From the NCBI GenBank assembly GCA_002085445.1, contig NBMI01000035.1, positions 1 to 40,795 of the forward strand: 40,795 nucleotides of DNA, given 5' to 3'. Made by a program: the position numbers and the translations under genes. Positions 26,223-35,700 of the stretch are shown one piece after another. The DNA comes from Candidatus Parabeggiatoa sp. nov. 2. Lineage in GTDB: Bacteria; Pseudomonadota; Gammaproteobacteria; Beggiatoales; Beggiatoaceae. A model generated the notes under the pieces. The model searched no databases. It saw nothing but the letters and a program-made list of their open reading frames with translations, and was not told the DNA's origin. Position 1 is the stretch's first letter. Each line of letters begins with the position of its first letter.

Positions 26223-27299
26223 ATGTCTATTGCAACTCAAAGTCAACACCCTACCGTGTACTCGCCATTAAAACCATCAAGCATTCTAATTGTCGGCCCT
26301 TCATGGGTGGGAGATATGGTAATGGCGCAAAGTCTGTTCAAAGTCCTTAAACGTGAACAGCCCAAAGTGACTATTGATGTCTTGGCACCCACTTGGAGCG
26401 AAGGCTTGCTCCAACGGATGCCGGAAGTGCGCTATATCTTTCCTCACACCATTGAACATGGTCAATTGGCATGGCAAGAGCGTCGGCGCATCAGCCAAGA
26501 ATTGCGTTCTCAAGGCTATCAACAAGCCATTATACTGCCCAATTCTTGGAAATCGGCCCTGATTCCCTTTTGGGCCAAAATTCCTCGCCGCACCGGCTAT
26601 AGAGGCGAAATGCGTTATGGCTTGCTCAACGACATTCGCAAACTGAATAAATTGATACTGCGGAAAACAGTCGAACAATTTGTCGCCCTCGGAATCCCCC
26701 CTAACTCCCCTTTTTCGGGGCCAGGGGGGAATTTAGGCCAACAAGTGCCTAACCCTCGTCTCTCTCCTGGGCAGGTTGAAAAAGTTTTGCAGCGTTTAGG
26801 CTTAGAATATCCTCGCCAGCCGACTTTAGCCATCTGCCCGGGGGCCGAATATGGCCCCGCGAAACAGTGGCAGCCGGCCGATTATGTCACTTGTGCCAAA
26901 CGCAAACTCTCTGAAGGCTGGAAAGTTTGGATATTTGGTTCTCCCAAAGATGCCTCGCTAGGAGCAAGAATTCAGGCCTTGGCGGGAGAAGGCTGTATCA
27001 ACTTATGTGGGCAAACCACTTTACCAGAAGCGGTGGATTTATTGTCCCTCATGCAATTCGTCATCACCAATGATTCAGGACTGATGCACGTTGCAGCGGC
27101 CTTAGATAAGCCCATGATTGCCATCTATGGTTCCTCCAATCCGGGCATGACACCACCGCTAAGCAATAATGCCCATATATTATATTTAGGGCTCAAATGT
27201 AGTCCCTGCTATCAACGCACTTGTCCCAAAAAACACCTCAAATGTTTACGTGATATAAAACCAGAGCAAGTGCTTGACATGCTGAAATCGTATGAATAA
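26223..27299 (+). CDS. waaF: Lipopolysaccharide heptosyltransferase II
   Basis: WaaF adds the second L-glycero-D-manno-heptose to the LPS inner core at the cytoplasmic face of the inner membrane. It is a GT9-family enzyme. I chose the ATG at 26223 so that SSILIVGPSWVGDMVMAQSLF lies near the N-terminus; an upstream frame reads through repeats. Other signatures are ICPGAEYGPAKQWQPADY, LCGQTTLPEAVDLL, TNDSGLMHVAAALDKPMIAIYGSS and CSPCYQRTCP. Residues about 158-172 (GIPPNSPFSGPGGNLG) are coded by a palindromic CCCCCCTAACTCCCC..GGGGCCAGGGGGG repeat and look inserted in frame. No clear ribosome-binding site is seen. Confidence 0.95.
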   Translation: MSIATQSQHPTVYSPLKPSSILIVGPSWVGDMVMAQSLFKVLKREQPKVTIDVLAPTWSEGLLQRMPEVRYIFPHTIEHGQLAWQERRRISQELRSQGYQQAIILPNSWKSALIPFWAKIPRRTGYRGEMRYGLLNDIRKLNKLILRKTVEQFVALGIPPNSPFSGPGGNLGQQVPNPRLSPGQVEKVLQRLGLEYPRQPTLAICPGAEYGPAKQWQPADYVTCAKRKLSEGWKVWIFGSPKDASLGARIQALAGEGCINLCGQTTLPEAVDLLSLMQFVITNDSGLMHVAAALDKPMIAIYGSSNPGMTPPLSNNAHILYLGLKCSPCYQRTCPKKHLKCLRDIKPEQVLDMLKSYE

Positions 27300-27341
27300 G
27301 AACAGAAAATCAGGAGTCGGCCAACTTTAGTTTGGCAGCCT

Positions 27342-27541
27342 CTAGTGCAGTAAAGCGGAAATTTCCATACCACCCCACCGCCAACGGCTAAAGCCGTTGG
27401 CTAAAAGCATCGTTAAGCTAAAGCCTACTAATCTCTTGTAGTACCCTTTAGGGTACTTGAGCTTTCAGACAGCTAAAGTTTTTCGCGAAAAACTTTAGCT
27501 GTTGGCTGAGTAGTACGGGGACTTCCGCGATCCGGCACTGC
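27342..27541. mobile_element. MITE-like foldback element, copy 2
   Basis: CTAGTGCAGTAAAGCGGAAA at the left pairs with the right end ACTTCCGCGATCCGGCACTG, keeping the family's terminal inverted repeats. CTAG is kept only on the left. The interior has CCGCCAACGGCTAAAGCCG, GTACCCTTTAGGGTAC and AAAGTTTTTCGCGAAAAACTTT palindromes. It lies downstream of waaF. Confidence 0.7.
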
Positions 27542-27805
27542 GCGTGAGGCGATAAATCGCCTACTACAAACGGGCCTTTTCCGTACGATATGGCATTGAG
27601 AGTGAGCCTACTAATCTCTTGTAGTACCCTTTAGGGTACTTGAGCTTTCAGACAATTGTTCAGGCTAAAGTTTCCGTTGCGGAAACTTTTGGCTGAGTGG
27701 TACGGGGACTTCCGCTTTCCGGCACTGCGCGTGAGGCGATAAATCGCCTACTACAAACGGGCCTTTTCCGTACGATATGGCATTGAGAGTGAGCCTACTA
27801 ATCTA
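27422..27805. repeat. 187-bp tandem duplication downstream of waaF
   Basis: AGCCTACTAATCTCTTGTAG through GGCACTGCGCGTGAGGCGAT and on to GCATTGAGAGTGAGCCTACT occurs twice with a period of about 187 bp. The duplicated unit includes the right end of foldback copy 2, so the duplication is younger than that insertion. Confidence 0.8.
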
Positions 27806-28451
27806 TAATTTCGTAAGTGCAGAGCTTCTTTTGGGTGTGGTTCTAACCTAGAATCGTTGGTTAGGTCAAATGGCGAGCGTAGGTGAGTTGCTTTCCGGTT
27901 TGGCAATCCAAATGAGGTTCAAAATACCTTAAACCTACGGTAAAATAACATTATTTATGCGCCCCTTGTGAATTAGGGGCCTTGGGAGATACCCCCTCAC
28001 AAGACTTCGGTTTTGTGTGCATTAGTTAGCGATTGTTAACAATTGTTAATTAAAATGCTTCTTTTAGGAATAAACGGATTTTTTAGGTTTTCCTTGAGCT
28101 ATTATCTCGCGTAGCGAGTTACTGCGTTTCACATTCAACCCCTACGGGGTTGGGGCCCCTCCCGGCCCCCTCCCCAGGTTTTCCTTAAGCTATTCACATT
28201 CAACCCCTTCGGGGTTGAGGCCTTTTTGAGATTGCTTTCCCCAGGTTTTGCTATTCACATTCAAACAACGTGGCGTGTTGATAAGCTATCAACTTTCATC
28301 CGTTATATTCAGTAAAAATAAACGACGCAAAGCTAAGTTACTTCGTTTCGTTTACGTCGTTTACGTGACAATTAGCAAGGCTTCCCTACGGTTCGTTTAC
28401 GTCACAATTAGCTCCGCTGACCTTCGGTTCACACAATTCACAATTCACAAA
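27806..28451. other. Repeat-rich gap between waaF and maeB
   Basis: No gene is supported. From about 28135 to 28265 lie three units of the CACATTCAACCCCTTCGGGG / CCCAGGTTTTCCTTAAGCTAT family, in the same orientation as the cluster at 34.56-34.83 kb. TTCGTTTACGTCACAATTAG is repeated near 28345-28415. Confidence 0.65.
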
Positions 28452-30761
28452 TTATTCCTTTTCCATCGCCGCCAAGGCTTGCGCGTCTACCGCCGCCAGT
28501 GTACTTAAATTCACCACCCCACGAGTCGTCACCACCCGGCTTAAAATATGAATCGACTTACGCATACCCAACAAAATCGGGCCCACCGAAACACCCCCAC
28601 CCAAGGCTTTCAGGGCATTAAAAGTAATATTCGCCGCATCCAAATTAGGCATAATCAGCAAATTCGCTTCCCCTTTCAAATGAGATTTAGGATAAAGACG
28701 ATTACGGATTTCCTCACTCAACGCCGCATCGGTTCGCATCTCGCCATCACATTCCAACTCTGGCATATTGGCATGAATCAAACTTAAGGCCTCACGCAAC
28801 TTAGTCGCCGAAGGATTATCAGCACTGCCAAAATTAGAATGAGAAACTAAGGCCACCTTAGGCGTCACACCAAAACGCTTCACCTCATTGGCCGCCAATT
28901 GCGTGATTTCAGCAATTTGTTTGGCATCAGGATCATAATTCGCGTAAGCATCCGCAATAAAATAAGTCCCTTTATCCAAAATCAACAACTGCATCGCCGC
29001 CGCACACGACACCCCTTCTCGCAAACCAATAATATCCATTAAAGGATGCAAATGCTCTTGAAAAGTCCCCACCGGCCCCGCTATCAAAGCATCCGCCTCT
29101 CCGCGCCGTAGCAAGAGCGACGCTAAAACCGTCGTATTGCTACGCACCACCACCTCCGCTTGAGCCGGCCAAACCCCGCGTCGGCCCATCAGATTATGAT
29201 ATTCTTCTGCTAAATCAGTCTCTTGGGCGGAACTTTGCGGATCGATCAGCTTAAAATCAACATCAGGGCGAATATGCAAGCGTAATTGCTTAAGGCGCTG
29301 ACTAATCACTTTATGTCGGCCCACCACAATAGGATGGGCACACCCCTCATCTATCAACACCTGCACCGCTCGCAACACGCGCCGATCCTCGCCCTCAGAA
29401 AAAATAATCCGCTGCGGATTTTCCTTGGCACGGCTAAACACGTTTTTCATCACATGAGCCGAACGGAACATATACTGCGACAACCATTGATGATAAGCCT
29501 CAAAATCCTTAAGGGGGCGCGTCGCAACGCCACTCTCCATCGCCGCCTTAGCCACCGCCGGCGGAATAGCCGTAATCAAGCGCGGATCAAATGGCTTAGG
29601 AATAATATATTCAGGGCCAAAGTTTAACTCTTCACCACCATAAGCCCTATCCAACACCTCCGAAGCGCCGGCCGTCGCCAGATTGGATTCCGTCGTCGTC
29701 ACCAAATCCGCAATGGCCCGCACACAGGCTAAGTGCATGTCCTTATTAATTTGCGTCGCGCCCACATCCAACGCCCCGCGAAAGATAAACGGAAAACACA
29801 GCACGTTATTGACTTGATTAGGATAATCAGAACGGCCCGTGGCAATAATTGCTTTTGGGCGCACGGCGCGGGCTTGTTCTGGCATGATTTCTGGAGTAGG
29901 ATTTGCTAAAGCAAAAATTAAAGGCTGCTCAACCATTTTATCGACCATGTCTGGCTTGAGCTGCCCTCCAACGGACAACCCCAGAAAAATATCGGCCCCT
30001 TCAATGGCATCGCCCAACGTACGCATATTCGTCTCAATCGCATAAACTTCTTTAGAAGGAGCCATTCCTTTAGGGCGGCCCTTATACACTACCCCGGCCG
30101 AATCCGTAACAACAATGTTTTCTTTAGGAAAGCCCAAATTAACGAGCAAATTTAAACAAGCAATAGCAGAAGCCCCAGCGCCCGAAGTCACCAATTTCAC
30201 CTCAGACAACTCCTTGCCAATCAAGCGCAAACCATTAATGACGGCCGCCCCCACACAAATGGCCGTGCCATGCTGATCGTCATGAAACACCGGAATATTC
30301 ATGCGCTCCTTGAGCTTTTGCTCAACGAAAAAACACTCCGGCGCCTTAATATCCTCAAGATTAATGGCCCCAAAAGTCGGCTCCAAGGCTGCGATAATCT
30401 CAACTAATTTTTCAGGGTCTTTTTCATTAACTTCAATATCAAACACATCAATACCGGCAAACTTCTTAAACAACACCGCCTTACCTTCCATCACCGGCTT
30501 AGAAGCCAAGGCACCGATAGAACCCAACCCAAGCACGGCCGTGCCATTACTAATCACGGCCACCAAATTAGCGCGAGAAGTGAGCGTCGCGACTTCCCTT
30601 GGATCACGGACAATTTCCCGACAAGCGGCCGCCACGCCCGGCGAATAAGCCAACGCCAAATCACGTTGATTAGCCAACGGCTTAGTCGCCTGAATCGCCA
30701 ACTTACCAGGATGAGGAAAACGATGATAATACAACGCACTTTCACTTAAATCATCAGACAT
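28452..30761 (-). CDS. maeB: NADP-dependent malic enzyme with C-terminal phosphotransacetylase domain
   Basis: Multimodular malic enzyme that decarboxylates malate to pyruvate with reduction of NAD(P), linking the TCA cycle to gluconeogenesis and NADPH supply. The N-terminal malic domain has [48 protein letters not shown] and [13 protein letters not shown]; the NAD-binding part has [16 protein letters not shown]. From about residue 440 the PTA-like domain begins ([18 protein letters not shown]), with [18 protein letters not shown] and [18 protein letters not shown]. In MaeB this domain is regulatory rather than catalytic. The 769-residue length is normal. It stands alone between repeat blocks. 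Confidence 0.97.
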   Translation of the reverse strand: MSDDLSESALYYHRFPHPGKLAIQATKPLANQRDLALAYSPGVAAACREIVRDPREVATLTSRANLVAVISNGTAVLGLGSIGALASKPVMEGKAVLFKKFAGIDVFDIEVNEKDPEKLVEIIAALEPTFGAINLEDIKAPECFFVEQKLKERMNIPVFHDDQHGTAICVGAAVINGLRLIGKELSEVKLVTSGAGASAIACLNLLVNLGFPKENIVVTDSAGVVYKGRPKGMAPSKEVYAIETNMRTLGDAIEGADIFLGLSVGGQLKPDMVDKMVEQPLIFALANPTPEIMPEQARAVRPKAIIATGRSDYPNQVNNVLCFPFIFRGALDVGATQINKDMHLACVRAIADLVTTTESNLATAGASEVLDRAYGGEELNFGPEYIIPKPFDPRLITAIPPAVAKAAMESGVATRPLKDFEAYHQWLSQYMFRSAHVMKNVFSRAKENPQRIIFSEGEDRRVLRAVQVLIDEGCAHPIVVGRHKVISQRLKQLRLHIRPDVDFKLIDPQSSAQETDLAEEYHNLMGRRGVWPAQAEVVVRSNTTVLASLLLRRGEADALIAGPVGTFQEHLHPLMDIIGLREGVSCAAAMQLLILDKGTYFIADAYANYDPDAKQIAEITQLAANEVKRFGVTPKVALVSHSNFGSADNPSATKLREALSLIHANMPELECDGEMRTDAALSEEIRNRLYPKSHLKGEANLLIMPNLDAANITFNALKALGGGVSVGPILLGMRKSIHILSRVVTTRGVVNLSTLAAVDAQALAAMEKE

Positions 30762-30913
30762 AATGCCATCCTTTTGTTATCATTTCATGGAGTCCAAAGT
30801 TTCAGCTTTGGACGGAAAAACATCAGACAAATTGTTATATACGAACTGTAAATAATTTTTCTGATATCATAAAAATTTATGTGATATCCTTTTTCGACAT
30901 AGAGGAACCTACC
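30762..30913. promoter_or_regulatory. Divergent region between maeB and the DUF1269 gene
   Basis: This 150-base gap must hold the promoters of both divergent genes. It contains a GGAGTCCAAAGTTTCAGCTT palindrome of the dispersed type. An AGAGGAA lies seven bases before the plus-strand ATG at 30914. I cannot assign -10 and -35 boxes. Confidence 0.4.
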
Positions 30914-31435
30914 ATGCGTAGAAGGCTTTATTTTATGTTGCCTGATGTGGTGCATTGTAAACAACTGGTCACTGAACTACAAAAGGCCAATGTAGCCCAA
31001 CGCGATATCCATGTTGTCGCACGCAACGACATCCCATTAGAAGGTTTGCACCAAGCCTCGGCATTGCAAAAAACCGAATTGGCTCACGGTTTAGAATTAG
31101 GGGCCGGCATAGGCGGCGTCGCCGGGATGCTGGGAGGTGTATTGCCGGTGGTCTTTCCGCCCGCCGGTATCATCTTGGGAGGCGGCGCGATTCTTGCATC
31201 CACACTCGCCGGTGCCAGTTTCGGCACGATTGTTTCGGCCTTAATTGCCCGTGATATTCCTAACCATGAGCTGGAAAATTTTCAAACCTGCATTGCACGA
31301 GGCCATGTTTTACTAATACTCGACATCCCCACCGATTTAGTTGATGAGATGACGCAATTAATTAGAACCACTCATCCCGAAGCCAAAATTGGTGTCGTCA
31401 AACCCACAACTTTACAAACATCCACTGCTTCTTAG
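30914..31435 (+). CDS. DUF1269-like membrane protein
   Basis: A 173-residue protein resembling proteins annotated DUF1269 or general-stress-17M-like. The start at 30914 is chosen from AGAGGAA and the family N-terminus MRRRLYFMLPDVVHCKQLV. It consists of a short alpha/beta N-terminal part (IHVVARND, LHQASALQKTEL), a central glycine-rich hydrophobic hairpin (LGAGIGGVAGMLGGVLPVV then PPAGIILGGGAILASTLAGA) and a C-terminal part with RGHVLLILDIP and HHPEA-like THPEAKIG. Function is unknown; an envelope role is only an inference from the membrane segments. Confidence 0.88.
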   Translation: MRRRLYFMLPDVVHCKQLVTELQKANVAQRDIHVVARNDIPLEGLHQASALQKTELAHGLELGAGIGGVAGMLGGVLPVVFPPAGIILGGGAILASTLAGASFGTIVSALIARDIPNHELENFQTCIARGHVLLILDIPTDLVDEMTQLIRTTHPEAKIGVVKPTTLQTSTAS

Positions 31436-32250
31436 GAAATTATCCCCTTACCCTCACCCCATTGGGGAGACACTGCTATACTTAGCACAAATTGCGCTTT
31501 TGGAATGAAGACAGATACGAAATCTGGTTTTCATGGCTCAATTGTACTAGCTGCGTGAGACATGACAAAAACTTAAGGAGTGTCTAGTATATTAAGCAAA
31601 AGCCAAGGGCTACTGCCCAAGGCTTCGATATCAAAACTCGAATAGTTACAAGCAGTTATTGTTTATCTCGCTTAAGCTTAGAACCTTTCGTTCTTCGCTA
31701 CGCGAGATATACTTTACACCACAATTTGCGCTTTTGTCATTCCGAGTCCCGACGATCCAGACGAGATGAGGGAACTTGAACTTGAACTTGAGGAATCTAT
31801 AGCCCGTCCAATAAGATTTCTCATAGATTTTCATAAAAATAATTTCTTTGGCTGCCAACCGCTTTCACCAGTTGTCTGAAAGCTCAAGTCCCCTAAAGGG
31901 GACTAAATAATTATCTGAAAATCTCTCAGAGCCGCGAAATGACAGAAAAGCTCAATTTATGATCGAGGCAAAAGTTTTTCATGAAAAACTTTTGCCTCGA
32001 TCGGTGCTCAGTATAACGAAACATCGTTGAGAGCGAAGCGAGATAAACTTTCGTTCTTCGCTACGCGAGATAAGTTTCGATATCGATGCTTATGGCTTTA
32101 GCCATAAGCTTAGCATTGATTGGGGAGAGGGAACACGCCTTTTCCTTATTGAGAAGGTAGGGCGCTTATAGACTTACTCGGTTTGACTCACACCGATAGA
32201 GGGAATGCAAGGGGTGTGTTATTTTTCCACCGTTCCTTAAGGAGAACATT
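31436..32250. repeat. Repeat-rich gap before the CAP-domain gene
   Basis: No gene is supported. GCACAAATTGCGCTTTTG, ACATGACAAAAACTTAAG, TTCGTTCTTCGCTACGCGAG (twice, near 31690 and 32050), TCAAGTCCCCTAAAGGGGAC and GAGGCAAAAGTTTTTCATGA with its inverted partner near 31985 follow one another. The minus-strand open frame at 31646-31858 is made of these repeats. Confidence 0.7.
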
Positions 32251-32982
32251 ATGAAGAAAACTATACCGTTATACTTGGCAATTGTTTTACTCTGTCACAT
32301 TAATCATGCCATCGCCCATGAATCAACCACCCCGACTCTATCTCCAGAGTTTAAGCTGCATATCCCAATTCTCTACTACAACGCGCCCACAAGCAGTGAA
32401 CCCTTATGGGTGTGGGCCGATTTAGAACTGGTCCCCAGTGACGACGGTTTTCTGTTTAAAGCCACCGACTATGGTTTTCTTGACTCCGATCCAAACAAGA
32501 CCGAAACACCGACTGACACCACCACACCGACTGACACCCCAACGGGCGACGAAGACGAACCGGCAGAATTTGCCGGCACAGTTGAAGCACACAATGTTTG
32601 GCGGCGACAAGTCGGTGTGCCAGACTTAACATGGTCTAGTGACGCGGCCGCCGTTGCACAAGCCTGGGCCGACGATCTGAAAAATCGAGGGTGTGCCATA
32701 GAACACAACCCCAATCGTGGCAACTACGGCGAAAATGTTTACTGGGCATTCGGCACTGAACCCACGCCAAAAGACGTGGTTGACGCTTGGGGAAACGAAA
32801 TCAACGACTATGATTATGCCACCAACAGTTGTAATTCTGGTAAAATATGTGGTCATTACACCCAAATCGTCTGGCGTGACACCACAGAAGTCGGTTGTGG
32901 CAAGGCCTCCTGCGATAGCGAACAAGTCTGGGTTTGTAATTATAGCCCACCGGGCAATTATATCGGTCAAAAACCCTACTAA
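32251..32982 (+). CDS. Secreted CAP/SCP domain protein
   Basis: A secreted protein of the CAP superfamily (SCP, PR-1, antigen 5). The signal peptide is residues 1-22 (cleavage after AIA). A segment of about 80 residues follows, then a Thr/Pro/Asp linker (TPTDTTTPTDTPTGDEDEP). The CAP domain starts near EAHNVWRRQVGVPDLTWSSD and carries YGENVYWAFG, CGHYTQIVWRDTTEVGCG (CAP signature 1) and VWVCNYSPPGNYIGQKPY (signature 2), with paired cysteines. Bacterial CAP proteins have no settled biochemical role. AAGGAGAAC lies before the ATG. Three tandem repeats follow the stop immediately. Confidence 0.93.
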   Translation: MKKTIPLYLAIVLLCHINHAIAHESTTPTLSPEFKLHIPILYYNAPTSSEPLWVWADLELVPSDDGFLFKATDYGFLDSDPNKTETPTDTTTPTDTPTGDEDEPAEFAGTVEAHNVWRRQVGVPDLTWSSDAAAVAQAWADDLKNRGCAIEHNPNRGNYGENVYWAFGTEPTPKDVVDAWGNEINDYDYATNSCNSGKICGHYTQIVWRDTTEVGCGKASCDSEQVWVCNYSPPGNYIGQKPY

Positions 32983-32984
32983 TC

Positions 32985-33138
32985 CTCATTCCGTTTGTAG
33001 TAGGCGATTTATCGCCTTTTTGGGATCAAAGACTCATTCCGTTTGTAGTAGGCGATTTATCGCCTTTTTGGGATCAATGCCATTAAGTTAAGAATAATTC
33101 CGTTTGTAGTAGGCGATTTATCGCCTTTTTGGGATCAA
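32985..33138. repeat. Three ~50-bp repeats replacing the start of the cyclase gene
   Basis: Three copies of ATTCCGTTTGTAGTAGGCGA followed by TTTATCGCCTTTTTGGGATC lie between the CAP gene stop and the cyclase frame. Each holds the GGCGATTTATCGCC palindrome. The third copy runs directly into codons for the end of the cyclase signal peptide. Confidence 0.9.
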
Positions 33139-33937
33139 TGCAGCAACAACGCTGTTCATCGCTACCGGCACCTCAGCAACCGAGCCGCCTAGCCTGACAG
33201 AAATTTACCAAACGCTGCAAAGCAAAACCTTCGTTGACTTGACACATGCCTTTGAACCGGGCATTCCGCATTGGGGCGGTTTTCCCGACGAAAAGCGCGA
33301 AACCCTGTTCTGGTATGAAAAAGGCGTTGGCACACTCGGCTCTGGCTTTTTTGCCCAACGCTACACCATCGTTGGACAATGGGGAACCCATATCGATCCA
33401 CCCGCGCACTTCATCAAAGGCTTGCGTACCGTCGATCAGATCAACCTCAAAGAAATGATCATGCCACTGGTAGTGATTGATGTCCACGAAAAAGTCGCCA
33501 ACAACCCCGACTATACCATTTCAATGGCAGACATCCGCGCCTGGGAAAGCAAACATGGCAAAATTCCAGAAAAGGCCTTTGTAGCCATGCGAACCGACTG
33601 GTCCAAACGTTGGCCTGATCCGGCCGCGATGGCAAACAAAGATGCCCAAGGCATCGCCCACTACCCCGGCTGGAGTCTGGAAGTGCTGAAATATCTCTAT
33701 GAAGAGAGAAAGATTACCGCCTCCGGCCACGAACCCACCGACACTGATCCTGGCCTTGCCACCAGCAAAGGCGACTACTCCCTAGAAACCTACATCCTGA
33801 ACCAGAATCACTACCAAATTGAACAGCTCACCAACCTCGACAAAGTACCAGAGGCGGAGGCCTTAATCATTGTTTCTTTCCCGAAACCCAAGGGCGGCTC
33901 AGGATTTCCAGCGCGCGTGTTTGCCATTTTGCCATAA
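33113..33937 (+). pseudogene. Cyclase-family (kynurenine formamidase-like) protein lacking its native start
   Basis: The product belongs to the cyclase family of metal-dependent hydrolases. Segments include KTFVDLTHAFEPGIPHWGGF, GQWGTHIDPPAHFIKG (the metal-binding HxGTHxDxPxH-type motif), FVAMRTDWSKRW and a C-terminal IVSFPKPKGGSGFPARVFAI. The frame is open from 33113, just after two in-frame TAG codons in the upstream repeat. Codons from about 33137 read NAATTLFIATGTSATEPPSL, the end of a signal peptide. No ATG, GTG or TTG lies in frame before TTG 33239, so the start codon and positively charged signal N-terminus are gone. Translation from TTG 33239 would give a cytosolic protein of 232 residues. 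Confidence 0.8.
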
Positions 33938-34018
33938 CAACCTCCGAACTTTGTTGTTTCGGACTTCGAGGCGGAATTCCCTAGAAAAGCCGCAAGGTTT
34001 CTGGAATTAGCAAAAATT

Positions 34019-34355
34019 AAAAACGTGCCAACCCCGAAGGGGTTGAATGTGAAAGAGCTACTGGTGAAACCTGGGGAAAGGGAAAAACCAACCACCACAA
34101 CCCCGAAGGGGTTGAATGTGAAGAGCTACTGGTGAAACTTGGGGAAAGGGAAAAAACGAACCAACCGCCACAACCCCGAAGGGGTTGAATGTGAATAGCC
34201 CCAGGTGAAACCTGGGGAAAGGTAAAAACCAACCGCCACAACCCCGAAGGGGTTGAATGTGAAGAGCAACTGGTAAAACCTGGGGAACAACCAACCGCCA
34301 CAACCCCTAAGGGGTTGAATGAATGTGAAGAGCTACTGGTGAAACTTGGGGAAAA
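34019..34355. repeat. Five ~66-73-bp tandem units (CCCCGAAGGGGTTGAATGTG family)
   Basis: Units centred near 34032, 34101, 34174, 34240 and 34303 read AACCCCGAAGGGGTTGAATG, then GAGCTACTGGTGAAACCTGG, then GGAAAGGGAAAAACCAACCG. Each has an AACCCC-GAAG-GGGTT hairpin. The family also occurs inverted at 34.56-34.83 kb and near 28.14-28.26 kb. Together with 33938-34018 and 34356-34560 this explains the gap; minus-strand frames here are repeat read-through. Confidence 0.9.
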
Positions 34356-34565
34356 AGATTTATCGTTCATCAAACATTTACCAAGGGCCGAAAACCACCC
34401 GCCAAAATTCGTTTATTTCCTAATTCTTTGTACTCTTTTTATAAAAACAATGCATATAAGTAGGTACGCATAAATCCTTTAACATTTTTGGTGACGGTTT
34501 GTAGTAGTCGCTTTAGCGACTATTACCGCTCGTTATGTTAAAAGACTTTTGTTTACCCACTTATG

Positions 34566-34830
34566 CACATTCAACCCCTTCGGGGTTGGCGTGTGCCCTT
34601 TACCTTTACCCCAGGTTTTCCTTAAGGCTATTCACATTCAAACAACGTGGTGTGTGCCCTTTACCTTTTCCACAGGTTTTCCTTAAGGCTATTCACATTC
34701 AAACAACGTGGCGTGTGCCCTTTACCTTTTCCACAGGTTTTCCTTAAGGCTATTCACATTCAAACAACGTGGCGTGTGCCCTTTACCTTTTCCACAGGTT
34801 TTTCTTAAGGCTATTCACATTTTACACACC
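34566..34830. repeat. Inverted partner cluster, about four ~62-bp units
   Basis: CACATTCAACCCCTTCGGGG begins the first unit; later units read CACATTCAAACAACGTGGCG, then GTGCCCTTTACCTTTTCCAC, then AGGTTTTCCTTAAGGCTATT. This is the reverse complement family of the units at 34019-34355, so the two clusters face each other. In units 2-4 the hairpin-forming CCCCTTCGGGG has become AAACAACGTG, losing the palindrome. Confidence 0.85.
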
Positions 34831-34944
34831 GAGGGGTAAAGTGAACGATAAAATAGAAATGCACCCTTAGTGACGTTGTCATAGTCGCTAAAGCGACTAC
34901 TACAAACGCCGTTATGTTAAAAAACGTTTTTTTACCTACTTATT

Positions 34945-35700
34945 ATGATAACTTCAACTGATTGGCTGCTTCTATTATTGATTGTTTTTGTGTCTTCCTT
35001 CATTGGCGCATTAGTTGGTATCAGTGTCATTTTATGGAGTACTCACAATAAAAAAGAGGCCCAAGATGTTCTTGACTTGGTTGAATATAAAGAAAAACCT
35101 AGCGAAGAGAAACATGATAAAAACGAAGATGAGGCTCCTATTGTCAAATTCGTCAATAAAATGCTCCACGACGCGATCAAAATGGGCGCATCCGATTTAC
35201 ATTTTGAACCCTACGAGGAATTCTATCGGGTACGTTTTCGTATTCATGGCGTATTAAGAGTGGTTGCCAACCCACCCATTTCTATTTCACGCAAACTCGC
35301 CGCACGTATAAAAGTCATGGCACGCCTTGATGTTGCAGAGAAGCGTGTGCCTCAAGATGGTTATATTAAACTCAAACTCCCAGATAACAAGGCAATTGAC
35401 TTTCTGGTTAGCACATGTCCTACCTTATCGGGTGAAAAAGTGGTTATAAAGTCATTCTGTTTTGACCGTTTAGCTGTTCCGCTCAATATTGACAAGCTGG
35501 GTTTTGAAGAAGAACAAAAGCGTCTCTACCTTGAGGCACTCGCCAATTCTGAGGGCCTGATTTTAATCGCCGGGCAACATGGCAGTGGCAGAACCACCAC
35601 ACTCTATACAGGTATTAGCAGATTCAACAAGGAAGGTGTCAACATTTCCAGTGTCAGTGATCTCGTTGAGATTAAGCTGCCAGGTATCAATTCGAAGTGA
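34945..35700 (+). CDS. PilB/GspE-type ATPase, N-terminal half of a split gene
   Basis: This half matches type IV pilus/type II secretion assembly ATPases from APIVKFVNKMLHDAIKMGASDLHFEPYE (residue 64 on) through the CTE core to LPGIN. The usual N-terminal regulatory domain is absent; a single membrane helix (residues 7-31) and a charged linker replace it. Walker A reads GQHGSGRTTT with Arg216 where Lys is normal. The Asp-box EDPVE is SDLVE. The frame ends at TGA 35698-35700 right after GIN, where homologues continue. The next frame starts at GTG 35697, overlapping as GTGA. Best explained as a frameshifted, decaying paralogue; a coupled two-protein form is possible. Confidence 0.75.
   Translation: MITSTDWLLLLLIVFVSSFIGALVGISVILWSTHNKKEAQDVLDLVEYKEKPSEEKHDKNEDEAPIVKFVNKMLHDAIKMGASDLHFEPYEEFYRVRFRIHGVLRVVANPPISISRKLAARIKVMARLDVAEKRVPQDGYIKLKLPDNKAIDFLVSTCPTLSGEKVVIKSFCFDRLAVPLNIDKLGFEEEQKRLYLEALANSEGLILIAGQHGSGRTTTLYTGISRFNKEGVNISSVSDLVEIKLPGINSK

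Noticed and set aside
34017..34373. 118-residue minus-strand protein with internal repeats
   Set aside because: Its repeated STPSGLW/HIQPLRGCG units are translations of the tandem repeat cluster, not a repeat protein.
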